Assembly: GCA_963422655.1 (NCBI GenBank) | Contig: OY730440.1 | Span: 2,914,001-2,978,000, forward strand | From: CATQHS01 sp963422655 | Lineage (GTDB): Bacteria > Actinomycetota > Acidimicrobiia > Acidimicrobiales > Aldehydirespiratoraceae | Reading direction: 5' to 3' | DNA length: 64,000 bases | Shown here: one piece after another, positions 1-8,712 of the stretch | Layout of the letters: each line of letters starts with the position of its first letter | Numbering within the stretch: the stretch's first letter is position 1 | The notes under the pieces: model-generated | The model's database searches: none | Seen by the model: only the letters and a program-made list of their open reading frames with translations | What the model was told of the DNA's origin: nothing | Position numbers and translations under genes: made by a program

Positions 1-86
1 GTGAACGATCCCGCCTCTATCTCGGCCAGCAACCCGTCGGTGTCGGTCACGAACTCGAACGGGATCTTGCGAACGACTATCGCCAT
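1..86 (-). CDS. Partial CDS, N-terminus of an unknown protein
   Basis: Only the first 28 or so codons lie in the window; the rest runs off the left edge. The reading begins MAIVVRKIPFEFVTDTDGLL. The ATG at 84-86 is preceded by a good ribosome-binding site (AGGTGAGG, about 5 bases upstream), which supports a real start. It follows the Liv transporter genes on the same strand, 40 bases after livF, so it is probably the next gene of that operon. Too little is visible to assign a family. Confidence 0.6.
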   Translation of the reverse strand, partial: MAIVVRKIPFEFVTDTDGLLAEIEAGSF

Positions 87-126
87 CTGATCCTCACCTG
101 CTTTCCGGTTGGTCCTGGTCCATTCT

Positions 127-924
127 TCAATTCTGGCCTGTTTCGTGATCTTGGCCTGTTTCGTGATCTTGGCCTGCTTCGTGATCTTGGCCTGCTTCGT
201 GATCTTGGCCCACTCCGAAGAACAGCGATTGCAGGGCCGCATCCTCGAGCACCTCCTGGCTGGTCACCGGTGCGTTCAACACCCCGGCCCCCATGACGAA
301 CACCCGGTCGACATGGGGAAGGCACACCAGTGGGCTCTCCTCTATCACCCACAGCAATGTCGTGCCCGACTCGCGGATGCGCAAGATGTCGGCGATGCGC
401 TCACGCACGATCGAAGGGGCGAGCCCGGTGGTCGGTTCGTCGAGAGCCAAGAACCGTGGTTCGGTTATCATGGCGCTGGCCAGGGCCAGCATCTGCCGCT
501 CACCGCCTGACAGCGTGCTGGCGTTCTGGCCCATACGATCGCTGAGTGCCGGGTACGATTCGCCGATCGCTTTGATCCGGCGGCGGGACTCGATCGGGTT
601 CAGCCCTCGCAACGCCACGGCCAGGTTGTCGCGGACGCTGAGGTCGGGGAACGTGTTGTTTTCCTGGGGCACGTAGCCCATGCCCAGATCGGCCAGACCG
701 TGTGTGGGGGTTCGGTGCAGGTCGGTGCCCTCGAAATGCACCGAACCACCCTGAACAGCCAGCAGCCGGAAGATCGTTTTCAGTAGCGTCGTCTTGCCGG
801 CGCCGTTGGGTCCCACCACTGCCACGATCTCGCCGACAGCAACATCGAGGTTGACACCGTGTAGGACCGGAAAGCCTCCGTATCCCGCATACAGCGCCTC
901 CACCCGGAGAACGGCATCGTTCAC
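127..924 (-). CDS. livF: Branched-chain amino acid-type ABC transporter ATPase, LivF family
   Basis: Second ATPase of a Liv/HAAT-type importer; it hydrolyses ATP on the inner face of the membrane to drive uptake through the LivH/LivM channel. The 265-residue protein has Walker A (GPNGAGKT, about residues 38-45), a Q-loop region (GYVPQENN, near 84), the ABC signature LSGGERQ (138-144) and Walker B (FLALDEP, 158-164). The start overlaps the end of livG by 4 bases (ATGA), which argues for translational coupling. The last 27 residues are a repetitive tail built from GQDHE(A/T) units, encoded by an 18-base tandem repeat. This tail is not part of the LivF fold and looks like a recent repeat expansion just before the stop. 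The true substrate may not be an amino acid, because family members also import amides, urea and aromatic acids. Confidence 0.93.
   Translation of the reverse strand: MNDAVLRVEALYAGYGGFPVLHGVNLDVAVGEIVAVVGPNGAGKTTLLKTIFRLLAVQGGSVHFEGTDLHRTPTHGLADLGMGYVPQENNTFPDLSVRDNLAVALRGLNPIESRRRIKAIGESYPALSDRMGQNASTLSGGERQMLALASAMITEPRFLALDEPTTGLAPSIVRERIADILRIRESGTTLLWVIEESPLVCLPHVDRVFVMGAGVLNAPVTSQEVLEDAALQSLFFGVGQDHEAGQDHEAGQDHETGQDHETGQN
135..206. repeat. 18-base tandem repeat, four copies, in the 3' end of livF
   Basis: Four head-to-tail copies of an 18-base unit (GGCCTG(T/C)TTCGTGATCTT) at 135-152, 153-170, 171-188 and 189-206. The first two copies differ from the last two by one T/C base. The unit is a multiple of three and keeps the livF frame open, adding six residues per copy. 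Confidence 0.95.
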
Positions 925-1691
925 GTGACGACTTCCTCCCCACCGAGATAGATCCTCATCACGTCCGAATCGGCGGCAATATCGGCCGGTGGGCCCGAGG
1001 CGATCAGCACCCCCCGGTCCAGGACATGCACCGAGTCGGCGATCTGCATGAGGAACGAGAGGTTATGGTCGATGATGAGGCTGCCGAGGCCTCTTTCCCG
1101 GCAGAGCTGTCGTACCAACTGTGACAGCTTGCCGATACTGGCCGGAGCCACTGCCGCGGCCGGCTCGTCCAGCAGGAGCATCTTCGGTTCGGCCATGAGT
1201 TGGCGGGCGAACTCGAGCAGTTTGCGGTCGCCGGCCGACAGCTCGTCGGTACGCATGTCGAGCAGGTCCCCGAGGCCGAGCTCGGTGGTGATCTGCTCGG
1301 CCTGGGCCTCGGCCTTGCGTTCGAGCCTGTGGGCCTTGCGACCGAAGCTCAGCACTTGGCGCGGGGACTCCATGGAGTAGGGCGTAGCCGCGGTCAGCAT
1401 GCTCTCCAAGACTGTCAACGTGGTGAAACCGACCGGGGTCTGAAAGGTGCGGATCAGGCCGAGCCCAGCCACTCGCCAAGGTGGGAGGCCGTCGATGCGC
1501 TTGCCCGCGAAAGTGATCGACCCCCGGTCGGGCGGGTCGAAACCGGTGACGGTGTTGAACAGTGTCGTCTTGCCGGCCCCGTTGGGTCCGATCAGGGCCG
1601 TGATCTCGTCTCGGGGTATCCGGACCGACACGTTGTCGACCGCCACCACGCCGCCGAAGCTCTTGCAAACCCGGTCGAGAACCAGTTCCAC
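921..1691 (-). CDS. livG: Branched-chain amino acid-type ABC transporter ATPase, LivG family
   Basis: First ATPase of the Liv-type importer. The protein is 256 residues with Walker A (GPNGAGKT, 35-42), the LivG-typical segment GLIRTFQTP (about 78-86), a signature variant LSAGDRK (151-157) and Walker B (MLLLDEP, 171-177), followed by a D-loop/H-loop region (IIDHNLSFL). The length matches the family. It sits between livM (9 bases upstream) and livF (4-base overlap), as in standard liv operons. The signature reads LSAGDRK rather than the usual LSYGxQR, a modest variation. Confidence 0.93.
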   Translation of the reverse strand: MELVLDRVCKSFGGVVAVDNVSVRIPRDEITALIGPNGAGKTTLFNTVTGFDPPDRGSITFAGKRIDGLPPWRVAGLGLIRTFQTPVGFTTLTVLESMLTAATPYSMESPRQVLSFGRKAHRLERKAEAQAEQITTELGLGDLLDMRTDELSAGDRKLLEFARQLMAEPKMLLLDEPAAAVAPASIGKLSQLVRQLCRERGLGSLIIDHNLSFLMQIADSVHVLDRGVLIASGPPADIAADSDVMRIYLGGEEVVT

Positions 1692-1700
1692 GGTGTTCCT

Positions 1701-2723
1701 CTAAGCCGAGACGGTCGGTGCCGCCGCGGCGGTACCGGCTCCGGTAATCGGCCCGACGGGGGCCGAGGCCGGGCGGCGATTCGTCCGGTGGTTGCCGCGC
1801 CGGGCTCCGAACGTGTTCCGCTCCGCGAAGAGGCCTTCGGGCCGGAATCGTAGGACCGCTACGAGCAACAGCCCGACCAGGAACGGTTCGATCGCCACGA
1901 GAATGTTGATGTGGGCGGGGTCCACCTCTATGAGCCCGACCGCTTCGGTGAACCCGATCAGCATGACCGCGCCGATTACACCGCCGCGGATACTGCCCAT
2001 GCCTCCTATCACCAGAGCGGTCCAGATGGTGAAAGTGATGCCCGGCGCGAACAGTTGGGGGGAGATGGCCCGGATGTAGAACAGATAGACAGGGGCGATG
2101 GCACCGATGAGAACTCCCACCAGCACGAAAGTTTTTATCCGCATCCGGTTGACCGGTTTGCCCAAGGCCAAGGCCAGGGCTTCGTTATCGCGGGCGGCGC
2201 GCAGCGCCCGGCCGTAGGCTGATCGTCCCACCCGCCGAGTTATCAGGTACACGACCAAGGCCGTGAAGGCGACGATCCCGAGCAGCACGTAGTTGTAGTT
2301 GCGGCCCTCTACGATTGTGTCGAAGGGGCGGTCGAGGTTGGCGACACCGGTGGTTCCTCGGGTCAGATCGGTTTGTATGACGATGAGCTGGCGGATGATT
2401 TCGGCGAACGCGAGCGTCGTTATCAAGAAGTACTCACGGCGTAATCGAAGTGCTGGCACTGCGATTGCCAGCGCGACGAGGCCGGTGAACAGGGCCGCGG
2501 CCGGCCAGGCCAGCCACATCGGCCAGCCGGGAACGAACTTCGTGTCGAGCTCGGGGTCGTCGATGGTGAGGATCACATAGCAGTACGCACCTGAAGCCAG
2601 CAGGCCGGCAACGCCGAGGTCCCACATTCCCCCCCACCCCGACTCGACGTTGAGCACCATGGCCAGGCTGCCGTAGATCAGGGCCAGAGTGAGCACACCG
2701 ACCCAGAAGATGGGGCTGGTCAC
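1701..2723 (-). CDS. livM: Branched-chain amino acid-type ABC transporter permease, LivM family
   Basis: Membrane permease, the LivM half of the channel. From the GTG at 2721-2723 (VTSPIFWVGVLTLALIYG) it is 340 residues with many hydrophobic segments and the family loop ARDNEALALALGKPVNRMR that contacts the ATPases. I chose this GTG because it overlaps the livH stop (GTGA) exactly as expected for coupled translation; an upstream reading to 2951 only shadows livH in another frame. The C-terminus carries the usual permease ending (RFRPEGLFAERN) and then a Pro/Ala-rich tail of about 35 residues that is probably unstructured. Confidence 0.9.
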   Translation of the reverse strand: MTSPIFWVGVLTLALIYGSLAMVLNVESGWGGMWDLGVAGLLASGAYCYVILTIDDPELDTKFVPGWPMWLAWPAAALFTGLVALAIAVPALRLRREYFLITTLAFAEIIRQLIVIQTDLTRGTTGVANLDRPFDTIVEGRNYNYVLLGIVAFTALVVYLITRRVGRSAYGRALRAARDNEALALALGKPVNRMRIKTFVLVGVLIGAIAPVYLFYIRAISPQLFAPGITFTIWTALVIGGMGSIRGGVIGAVMLIGFTEAVGLIEVDPAHINILVAIEPFLVGLLLVAVLRFRPEGLFAERNTFGARRGNHRTNRRPASAPVGPITGAGTAAAAPTVSA

Positions 2724-3589
2724 GTGACCACCGCCTCTTTGCGGCGCTGAACCGAGAGGATCCCTTCGGGCCTGAATACCAGCACTGCGACCAGCACCCC
2801 GAAGGCCACCACCGGCCGGTAGGCGGTGGGGATGTACAGCACCGAGACGTCCATCACGATTCCGAGCAGCAGCCCGGCCACGATGACGCCGCTGATGCTG
2901 CGGAGTCCGCCGAGCACAGCCGCAGCCAGGATGATCAAGATGTTGTGCCACCCGAGCTCGGCGTTGACCGAGCTGAGAACACCGATCATCACTCCGGCAA
3001 GAGCGGCGAAGGCCGAGCTGATGAACCAGATGGTGTTCGAAACCCGTCGCACCGGAACCCCCCTGACCCGGGCCAAGTCGTCGTTGCTGGCGACGGCTCG
3101 AACTGCTCGTCCCAGTCCGGTTCCGTTGAGGAAGAGCTGCAGCGCGGTGATGCCGACGAACGCTAACCCCACGATCACCAGCTCACCGGTGGCGATATCG
3201 ACTCCGGCTATTTCGTGCAACCCGCCGAACCCGACCGGATAGATGCGAGGTCGCGTCGAGAACAGGGCAATGATCACTGCGTAGAGCATCAGCGCCAGCC
3301 CGATGGACGTGAACAACAGAACGGTTCCACCCAAGTGCCGGATCGGCCGGAAGAAGACCGCAGCCAAGCCGACCCCGAACACTCCCACCCCGATCACCGT
3401 GATCGCACCGGCCAAGAAGATGTTCAAGTCGTAGCTTTCGACGAGGAATACCCCGACGAAGGCGCCCAGTGCCATCACCTGAGCGTGGGCGATGTTCAGG
3501 AAGTTTTCGGTCTGGTGCACCATGGCGAAGCCGATGGTGGCGATGGCCAGCGTGCTGCCGGTGACGATCCCGAAAATGACGTTCTGCAC
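2720..3589 (-). CDS. livH: Branched-chain amino acid-type ABC transporter permease, LivH family
   Basis: Membrane permease of 289 residues, the usual LivH length. It opens MQNVIFGIVTGSTLAIATIG with the family segment NFLNIAHAQ near residue 30 and several hydrophobic helices, and includes the LivH loop ASNDDLARVRGVPVRRV. It ends VFRPEGILSVQRRK. It follows the gene for the binding lipoprotein after a 113-base gap that contains a large hairpin, and overlaps livM by 4 bases. The product forms the channel with LivM. Confidence 0.92.
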   Translation of the reverse strand: MQNVIFGIVTGSTLAIATIGFAMVHQTENFLNIAHAQVMALGAFVGVFLVESYDLNIFLAGAITVIGVGVFGVGLAAVFFRPIRHLGGTVLLFTSIGLALMLYAVIIALFSTRPRIYPVGFGGLHEIAGVDIATGELVIVGLAFVGITALQLFLNGTGLGRAVRAVASNDDLARVRGVPVRRVSNTIWFISSAFAALAGVMIGVLSSVNAELGWHNILIILAAAVLGGLRSISGVIVAGLLLGIVMDVSVLYIPTAYRPVVAFGVLVAVLVFRPEGILSVQRRKEAVVT

Positions 3590-3641
3590 GACGATGTCTC
3601 TGGAAGGTGTCTCTGCTTGTGAAATGTCTCTGCTCGCGAAA

Positions 3642-3685
3642 CCGAAACGCAGACCGGCCGAACCGTGGGCTGGTCTGCGTTTCGG
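3642..3685 (-). terminator. Large hairpin between the binding-protein gene and livH
   Basis: A 14-base inverted repeat (3642-3655 with 3672-3685) extends by one outer pair and by a G:U plus three further inner pairs, leaving a loop of about 8 bases. No strong U-run follows on the minus strand, so it may be a partial terminator or a 3' stabiliser that leaves more binding-protein mRNA than permease mRNA. That arrangement is common in such operons. Confidence 0.7.
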
Positions 3686-3702
3686 TCAGACCGCGATAGG
3701 CC

Positions 3703-5001
3703 TCAGGAAGGCTTCACCAGTGTCGGGTCGAGCTCGATGTTCTCCCTGACCTCCCAAGAGCCGTCGGTTACGGCCAGCACGCTCATCACCGGCGACTCGA
3801 GGTTGCCCACGTCATTGAGATTCATGTTCGACGTGGTTCCGTGGTAGTCGATGTCGTTGCCGGCATCGAGCTCGGCCAAGCCATCGGCATAGGTGAACAC
3901 CTCGACGCCGGGCGGGTTGGTTATCTCCGGAATGGCGGCTGCCACCGCGGGACCGTCGGTGGTACCGGCCTTCTCCATGGCCAGTCCCAAGATGATGTAC
4001 TGGTCGTACTGCCAAGCGTCGTAGAACCCTATTTCGGGAGGATCGCCGATCTTGGCCTCGAACCTGGGCACGTAGGAGTCGTAAGCCGGGTTGTCGACGG
4101 TGTCATAGGCAGTCGCGGCGGCGATGGCCGAAGCACCTTCGACACTGCTGACGATCTCGGCGATGTCGGGGCTGAGCAGATCGGTGGTGAGTATCAGGGG
4201 GATGTCTTGCATCCCGCGCCGCTTCCACTCGTTGAGGATGGGCAGACCGGTCTCGAACCCGACCGAGATGTACACCGCGTCGGGATTCGAGTCGAAGGCC
4301 CGGGCCACTTCAGCCGAATAACTGGAACGCCCGGCGTCGAATCGGACGTCCTCGGTGACCGTTCCACCGATCTGTTCGGTGAACACGCTCTTGAAGACAT
4401 CAGCAGGGCTTATGGTTCCCTCGCTCAGCTCCACCAGCATGGCGACGTTGTCATACCCCTCATCGCGCGCGACTTGGGCTCCGATGATGCCGTTGTCGGT
4501 ATCGGAGGAGATGATTCGGAAGACGTACTCACCGGCGGTGGTGTCCAGCTCGGTCGTGCCGCACGTGCTGCAGATCGTCGGAAGTTGCTGCTCGTGGACT
4601 GTGTCGAACACGGCCAACATGCCGTCGGACTCGATCCCACCGAGCGCGTCGATGTTGTCTACCTCGGTGATCTTGGCGTAGCCCGAAACCGCGCCTTCGG
4701 GTGTCGAACCGTTGTCTTCGACGATGAGCTCGACCGGTCGACCCAGAACGCCGCCGGCGGCGTTCAGCTCTTCGATCGCCACTTCAGCAGCGGCAAGAGC
4801 CCAGATTCCCCATGTCGCGTAGTCGCCGGACTGGCCGTTCAAGAATCCGAGCTTGATCGGGCCGCCGGTGGGTCCAGATGGTTCGACAGCGATCGGCTCC
4901 GCCACTTCTTCTTCGATCGGCTCCGCCACTTCGGAGTCGTCGTCACCGCAGGCCGCGGCCACCAATCCAAAGACGCACAGAAGTGCGAGAATATTTCTCA
5001 T
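3703..5001 (-). CDS. ABC transporter substrate-binding lipoprotein, LivJ/LivK type
   Basis: Extracellular receptor that delivers ligand to the LivH/LivM channel. From the ATG at 4999-5001 the protein is 432 residues. It has a lipoprotein signal (MRNILALLCVFGLVAAAC, lipobox Cys18) and then an acidic linker (repeats of EP(I/V)EE) before the periplasmic-binding fold, which starts IKLGFLNGQSGDYA. This start has AAAGG about 10 bases upstream; a GTG 18 bases earlier lacks a good site. It is the first gene of the liv operon and is divergent from the Rieske operon, with a 168-base shared control region. The ligand cannot be read from the sequence, but the divergent catabolic genes suggest it takes up their substrate. 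Confidence 0.92.
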   Translation of the reverse strand: MRNILALLCVFGLVAAACGDDDSEVAEPIEEEVAEPIAVEPSGPTGGPIKLGFLNGQSGDYATWGIWALAAAEVAIEELNAAGGVLGRPVELIVEDNGSTPEGAVSGYAKITEVDNIDALGGIESDGMLAVFDTVHEQQLPTICSTCGTTELDTTAGEYVFRIISSDTDNGIIGAQVARDEGYDNVAMLVELSEGTISPADVFKSVFTEQIGGTVTEDVRFDAGRSSYSAEVARAFDSNPDAVYISVGFETGLPILNEWKRRGMQDIPLILTTDLLSPDIAEIVSSVEGASAIAAATAYDTVDNPAYDSYVPRFEAKIGDPPEIGFYDAWQYDQYIILGLAMEKAGTTDGPAVAAAIPEITNPPGVEVFTYADGLAELDAGNDIDYHGTTSNMNLNDVGNLESPVMSVLAVTDGSWEVRENIELDPTLVKPS

Positions 5002-5169
5002 CTGTAACTGACCTTTCACAGAACCGACTTCTCGGGGTCGGTCCCTGGAGTGTTGCTGGCAATAGGTGAAGAGTATAGACGATCTTCAGGATGCGCGCCG
5101 CTCGCAGCGAGCGTAGAGTTGCGTATTCCAGTCGAGTTCCGTATCCCACCAAGATGAGGGAGGTAACCA

Positions 5170-6138
5170 GTGAGTGTCGAGCTTCGCAATTACTGGCATC
5201 CGGTTGCCGCTCTCGACGAGCTCGACGGTGGTCCGATCAAGACCACGCTGCTCGACGAGGACTTGGTCGTCTTCCGAAGCGGTGGCCGGGTCCACGCCAT
5301 GGCGGACTTGTGCGTGCATCGCGGCACCCGGCTCTCGATGGGCAGCCTCGACGCTGACGGGTGCATCGTCTGCCCATATCACGGCTGGACCTACGACACC
5401 AGCGGGAAGTGCGTGTACATACCGTCGCAGCCCCCCGACGCCCAGAAGATTCCTTCCCGAGCGAGGGTCCCGGTCTATCGAACCGCTGAGCACTACTCGC
5501 TGGTATACGTTGCCCTCGAAGAGCCGAAGGCGCCGGTCCCCGAGTTCCCCGAGTACGACGACGACGGATATCACATGATCAGAACCGGGGAGTGGACTTG
5601 GAACGCCAGCGCCGCCCGCTTCGTCGAGAACGCCATCGACACCTCCCACCTTGCGATCGTGCATCCCGGTCTGCTAGCCGATGCCGGTGCCACGGTCATT
5701 GCCCCCTTCGACATGGAAGACACCGATCGGGGATTTGCCTTCTCGGCCCGACGCAACGACGTCGACGAAGCCATGTTCGGCGCCGCCGCCGAACTGGTGA
5801 CACAAAAGACGTGGGTCGAGCTCCCGTTCAGTTGGCGGCTGCGGATCACCGCTGAGACCCTCCACACGGTGGTGTTCATCGCCAATCAGCCCATCTCGCT
5901 CGACAAGGTCAGGTTCTGGGAGTTCGTCGGCCAGAAGGGTCGGCGCCATCAGAGCGATGACGATGTCGTTGCCTTCCACACCAGGGTGCTCGAACAGGAC
6001 CGGGTTATCGTCGAGAACCAGCGACCCGAGATGCTGCCGCTCGACATCACTGCCGAACTGCATCTCAAGGTGGCCGACGAGCCCGCGTTCGAATACCGCC
6101 GTCGCCTGGGGGCCGCGGCAGGAACGGAGTTTGCGTAA
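5170..6138 (+). CDS. Rieske [2Fe-2S] oxygenase, terminal oxygenase-like protein
   Basis: Non-heme iron oxygenase of the phthalate/vanillate monooxygenase style. The 322-residue protein has a Rieske site C48-x-H50 and C68-xx-H71 (CVHRGT ... CPYHGW), then a catalytic segment ENAIDTSHLAIVHPG with bridging Asp157 and iron ligands His160 and His165. The GTG at 5170 is preceded by GGGAGG. It overlaps the next Rieske gene by one base (TAATG) and so is co-translated with it. Finding a second complete Rieske oxygenase beside an alpha/beta pair is unusual; the two may act in sequence on one substrate. No reductase or ferredoxin is in this cluster. Confidence 0.88.
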   Translation: MSVELRNYWHPVAALDELDGGPIKTTLLDEDLVVFRSGGRVHAMADLCVHRGTRLSMGSLDADGCIVCPYHGWTYDTSGKCVYIPSQPPDAQKIPSRARVPVYRTAEHYSLVYVALEEPKAPVPEFPEYDDDGYHMIRTGEWTWNASAARFVENAIDTSHLAIVHPGLLADAGATVIAPFDMEDTDRGFAFSARRNDVDEAMFGAAAELVTQKTWVELPFSWRLRITAETLHTVVFIANQPISLDKVRFWEFVGQKGRRHQSDDDVVAFHTRVLEQDRVIVENQRPEMLPLDITAELHLKVADEPAFEYRRRLGAAAGTEFA

Positions 6139-7391
6139 TGACAGTCGCACCTGAGCTCGACTGGCCTACCGACGACTTCACCCGTATTCCCTTTGCTGCC
6201 TACCACGACAGCGACCTCTATGTCGAAGAACAGGAGCGGATCTTTCGTGGACCGGCCTGGAGCTACCTGGCCTTGGAGGCTGAGATACCCGAACCCGGCG
6301 ACTTCGTTACCACCTTGGTCGGTGACACGCCGGTGCTGGTGAACCGTCGCAGCGAGGGTGAGGTATCGGCGTTCGTCAATCGGTGTATGCACCGGGGAAC
6401 GTTGCTTAAACGCGAATGCCGGGGCAACGCTGCAATGCACACCTGCCTGTATCACCAGTGGTCATATGATCTGACCGGGCAACTACGCACCGTTCCCTTC
6501 GCCCGAGGCCACCGGGGCCAAGGGGGGCTACCCGACGATTTCGACGTCGGCTCGGTGCGGCTCGACGAGATCCGGGTCGAAAGCTACAACGGCGTGCTGT
6601 TCGCGACGTTCTCCGACCGGGCCGAGCCGCTCGTCGACTATCTCGGTCCCAACGTGCGGGCCGAGCTCGACCGGATCTTCGACCGGCCGATACAGCTTCT
6701 CGGGTACCAGCGCCAGCGCATCTTCGGCAACTGGAAACTTTACAACGACAACGTCCGCGACCCCAACCACGGGGCCCTGCTCCACATGTTCCACGCCACC
6801 TTCGGGCTCTACCGCCCGACCCAGACCGGCGGGGCGAAGATGGACGCCCGCCATCGCCACAACATCAGCTACAGCTCGATGGGAACCAGCGACGACGAAG
6901 ACGACGCCGAGGCCTTTGCCGATACCGAGAAGGTCTTCAATGACTGCTTCCGGCTCGAGGATCCGTCGATGCTGCGATACCGCAAGGAGTACCCCGACGA
7001 CATCAGCTTGATGATCCTGTCGGTGTTTCCCAACCTCGTCGTGCAACAGATCACCAATAGCCTCTGCACCCGCCAGATCCAGACTCGGGGGCCCGATGAG
7101 CTGGAGCTCTACTGGACCTATTTCGGTTTCGCCGACGATGACGAGGAGATGACCCGCCACCGGCTCGACCAGGCCAACCTCGTCGGGCCGGGAGGGCTCA
7201 TCTCGATGGAGGATGGTGAAGCTGTCGAGCTCGTTCACCGGGCGGTGCGACGCGAGCAGGACGATCATGCGGTGGTGGAGATAGGCGGTAAAGGCGTTAT
7301 CGCCGATCAGCAATACCTCGTCACCGAGACACCGATCCGAGGGTTCTGGTCGTATTACTACGAGCTGATGGGGATCGAGCCTGAGGCCTGA
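6138..7391 (+). CDS. Aromatic ring-hydroxylating dioxygenase, alpha subunit
   Basis: Catalytic large subunit of a Rieske dioxygenase, 417 residues. The Rieske site is C83-x-H85 and C103-xx-H106, with CLYHQW in place of the usual CPYHGW. The mononuclear iron segment is NDNVRDPNHGALLH, with bridging Asp208 and ligands His211 and His216. It is followed immediately by a beta-subunit gene (ATGA overlap), so the enzyme is likely an alpha/beta oligomer. The substrate is unknown; ring-hydroxylating enzymes of this form act on aromatic acids or heterocycles. Confidence 0.9.
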   Translation: MTVAPELDWPTDDFTRIPFAAYHDSDLYVEEQERIFRGPAWSYLALEAEIPEPGDFVTTLVGDTPVLVNRRSEGEVSAFVNRCMHRGTLLKRECRGNAAMHTCLYHQWSYDLTGQLRTVPFARGHRGQGGLPDDFDVGSVRLDEIRVESYNGVLFATFSDRAEPLVDYLGPNVRAELDRIFDRPIQLLGYQRQRIFGNWKLYNDNVRDPNHGALLHMFHATFGLYRPTQTGGAKMDARHRHNISYSSMGTSDDEDDAEAFADTEKVFNDCFRLEDPSMLRYRKEYPDDISLMILSVFPNLVVQQITNSLCTRQIQTRGPDELELYWTYFGFADDDEEMTRHRLDQANLVGPGGLISMEDGEAVELVHRAVRREQDDHAVVEIGGKGVIADQQYLVTETPIRGFWSYYYELMGIEPEA

Positions 7392-7864
7392 TGACACCGA
7401 TGAACGCACGTGAAGCGATCTCGGATCTGATGGCCGACTACGTCCATTGCATCGACGAGGACCGGCTCGAAGATTGGCTCGAGCTGTTCGTCGAGGACTG
7501 CGCCTACAAGATCTTGTCGCGGGAGAACGTGGACGCCGGCTACCCGCTCGAGCTCATGTCGTGTCACAGCAAGGCCATGCTGCGAGACCGGATCCTCTCA
7601 CTGCGAGAGGCCAACCTCTACAACATTCACACCGACAAGCACGTTCTCGGTCCGGTTCGAGTGCTGAGCTGCAGCGATGGAGTGTGGTCGGTGCAAGCGA
7701 ATTACTCGCTCTACCAGACCAACAATGCCGGTGACACCGAGCTCTTCAGCGTCGGCACCTATCGTGATCAGATCGTGTTCGGGGACGGCCGACCGCAGTT
7801 CGAGGACAAGGTCGTGGTTGTCGACACCTTCGCCGTAGCACGAATGCTGTCGACGCCGATCTGA
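7391..7864 (+). CDS. Aromatic ring-hydroxylating dioxygenase, beta subunit
   Basis: Small subunit of 157 residues with the NTF2/SnoaL-like fold of ring-hydroxylating dioxygenases. It begins with a helical segment (AISDLMADYVHCIDEDRLEDWLELFVEDCAYKI) and shows the conserved NIHTDKHVLGPVRVL region. The ATG overlaps the alpha-subunit stop; a second in-frame ATG six bases later would also fit. Family members are structural rather than catalytic. It is the last gene of the plus-strand oxygenase operon. Confidence 0.88.
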   Translation: MTPMNAREAISDLMADYVHCIDEDRLEDWLELFVEDCAYKILSRENVDAGYPLELMSCHSKAMLRDRILSLREANLYNIHTDKHVLGPVRVLSCSDGVWSVQANYSLYQTNNAGDTELFSVGTYRDQIVFGDGRPQFEDKVVVVDTFAVARMLSTPI

Positions 7865-7870
7865 CCAGCC

Positions 7871-7910
7871 CGCCCGCTCCTCTACTCCTGTCTACTCCTG
7901 CCAGCGGGCG
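7871..7910. terminator. Hairpin at the convergent gene ends
   Basis: An 8-base inverted repeat (CGCCCGCT at 7871-7878, AGCGGGCG at 7903-7910) with a 24-base loop containing a repeated TCTACTCCTG. It lies between the converging beta-subunit gene and the heme-oxygenase-like gene, overlapping the end of the latter. Probably a weak bidirectional terminator. Confidence 0.45.
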
Positions 7911-8632
7911 TAGCGGTCTTCGTCGAGGACGAAGGCCCGGTAAATGCCGTCGAAGGCGAGCCACTGCAGGTCAATACTGCGGCGGACGGCGTTCCATACT
8001 CGATCCTGGGTGTAGTCGTCGAGGGCGTATCTACGCACGATGGCGGGGCCGATGTCACCGTGGCCCTCCTCGATCTCAGATGCGTGTATCTCCCAGTACT
8101 TTAGGCCGGAGCTTCCCCGCTCGTAGCCGTAGTTGTTTACGAATGACTCGATGAGCAGATCGTTGCGCTGGGCCGAAGCAGCTTCGATGAAGGAAATACC
8201 GGCGATGGCCGCGATCCAGTCGCCCTTGAAGGCGTTGAAATAACGCCACTGCTCGAAAGCGGCTGTCTCCGGGATGGGATCGGTCGTTTTCATGTCTTGT
8301 GCCGAAAGGCCCAGAGTGGTGCACCAGTCGAAGTAGATCTGGAGATGATGGCCGGTCCCGGAGTGACTGCCGGTCGCTTCCTCCATCAAGACGTCGCCGA
8401 ACCAGAGTTGCTCGATGTCGGGGTCGCCTTCAGGGGCGAGAGCATACACCGCGCAATGGGGACGGGGGTTGGGTTTCGGACCGACGAAGAAGAACTGGCG
8501 GGCGAAACCCCGCAGCGTTCTGTCGCTCGCCTTGCCGTCGCGGATCTCGGCCACGAGGGGGTGAAACTTGATGTGTTCGCGCTCCACCATCTCGTCGATT
8601 CGCGCCAGCAGTACATCGGGTTCAACAGCCAT
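7892..8632 (-). CDS. TenA/PqqC-like heme-oxygenase-fold protein
   Basis: All-helical protein of 246 residues resembling the PqqC/TenA/heme-oxygenase-like superfamily. The segment MVEREHIKFHPLVAEIRDG near the start, the EEATGSHSGTGHH run in the middle and WEIHASEIEEGHGDIG towards the end (a His/Glu-rich helix) recall the heme-oxygenase-like di-iron oxidases, where such residues bind iron. A metal-free PqqC-like role is also possible. It faces the oxygenase operon and stands 80 bases downstream of the alpha/beta hydrolase, so it may be part of the same pathway. No PQQ genes are nearby. Confidence 0.75.
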   Translation of the reverse strand: MAVEPDVLLARIDEMVEREHIKFHPLVAEIRDGKASDRTLRGFARQFFFVGPKPNPRPHCAVYALAPEGDPDIEQLWFGDVLMEEATGSHSGTGHHLQIYFDWCTTLGLSAQDMKTTDPIPETAAFEQWRYFNAFKGDWIAAIAGISFIEAASAQRNDLLIESFVNNYGYERGSSGLKYWEIHASEIEEGHGDIGPAIVRRYALDDYTQDRVWNAVRRSIDLQWLAFDGIYRAFVLDEDRYARWQE

Positions 8633-8712
8633 GAGGGTGCATAGTAGTCCCTTGGATCTGTAATCCCTTGGATCTCAGGTCGGTCCTGGAATCGCAGGTC
8701 GGTCCCGGGCCC

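Noticed and set aside
1701..2951. livM reading from 2951
   Set aside because: The extra 76 codons are the shadow of livH in another frame; the GTG at 2723 overlaps the livH stop as expected.
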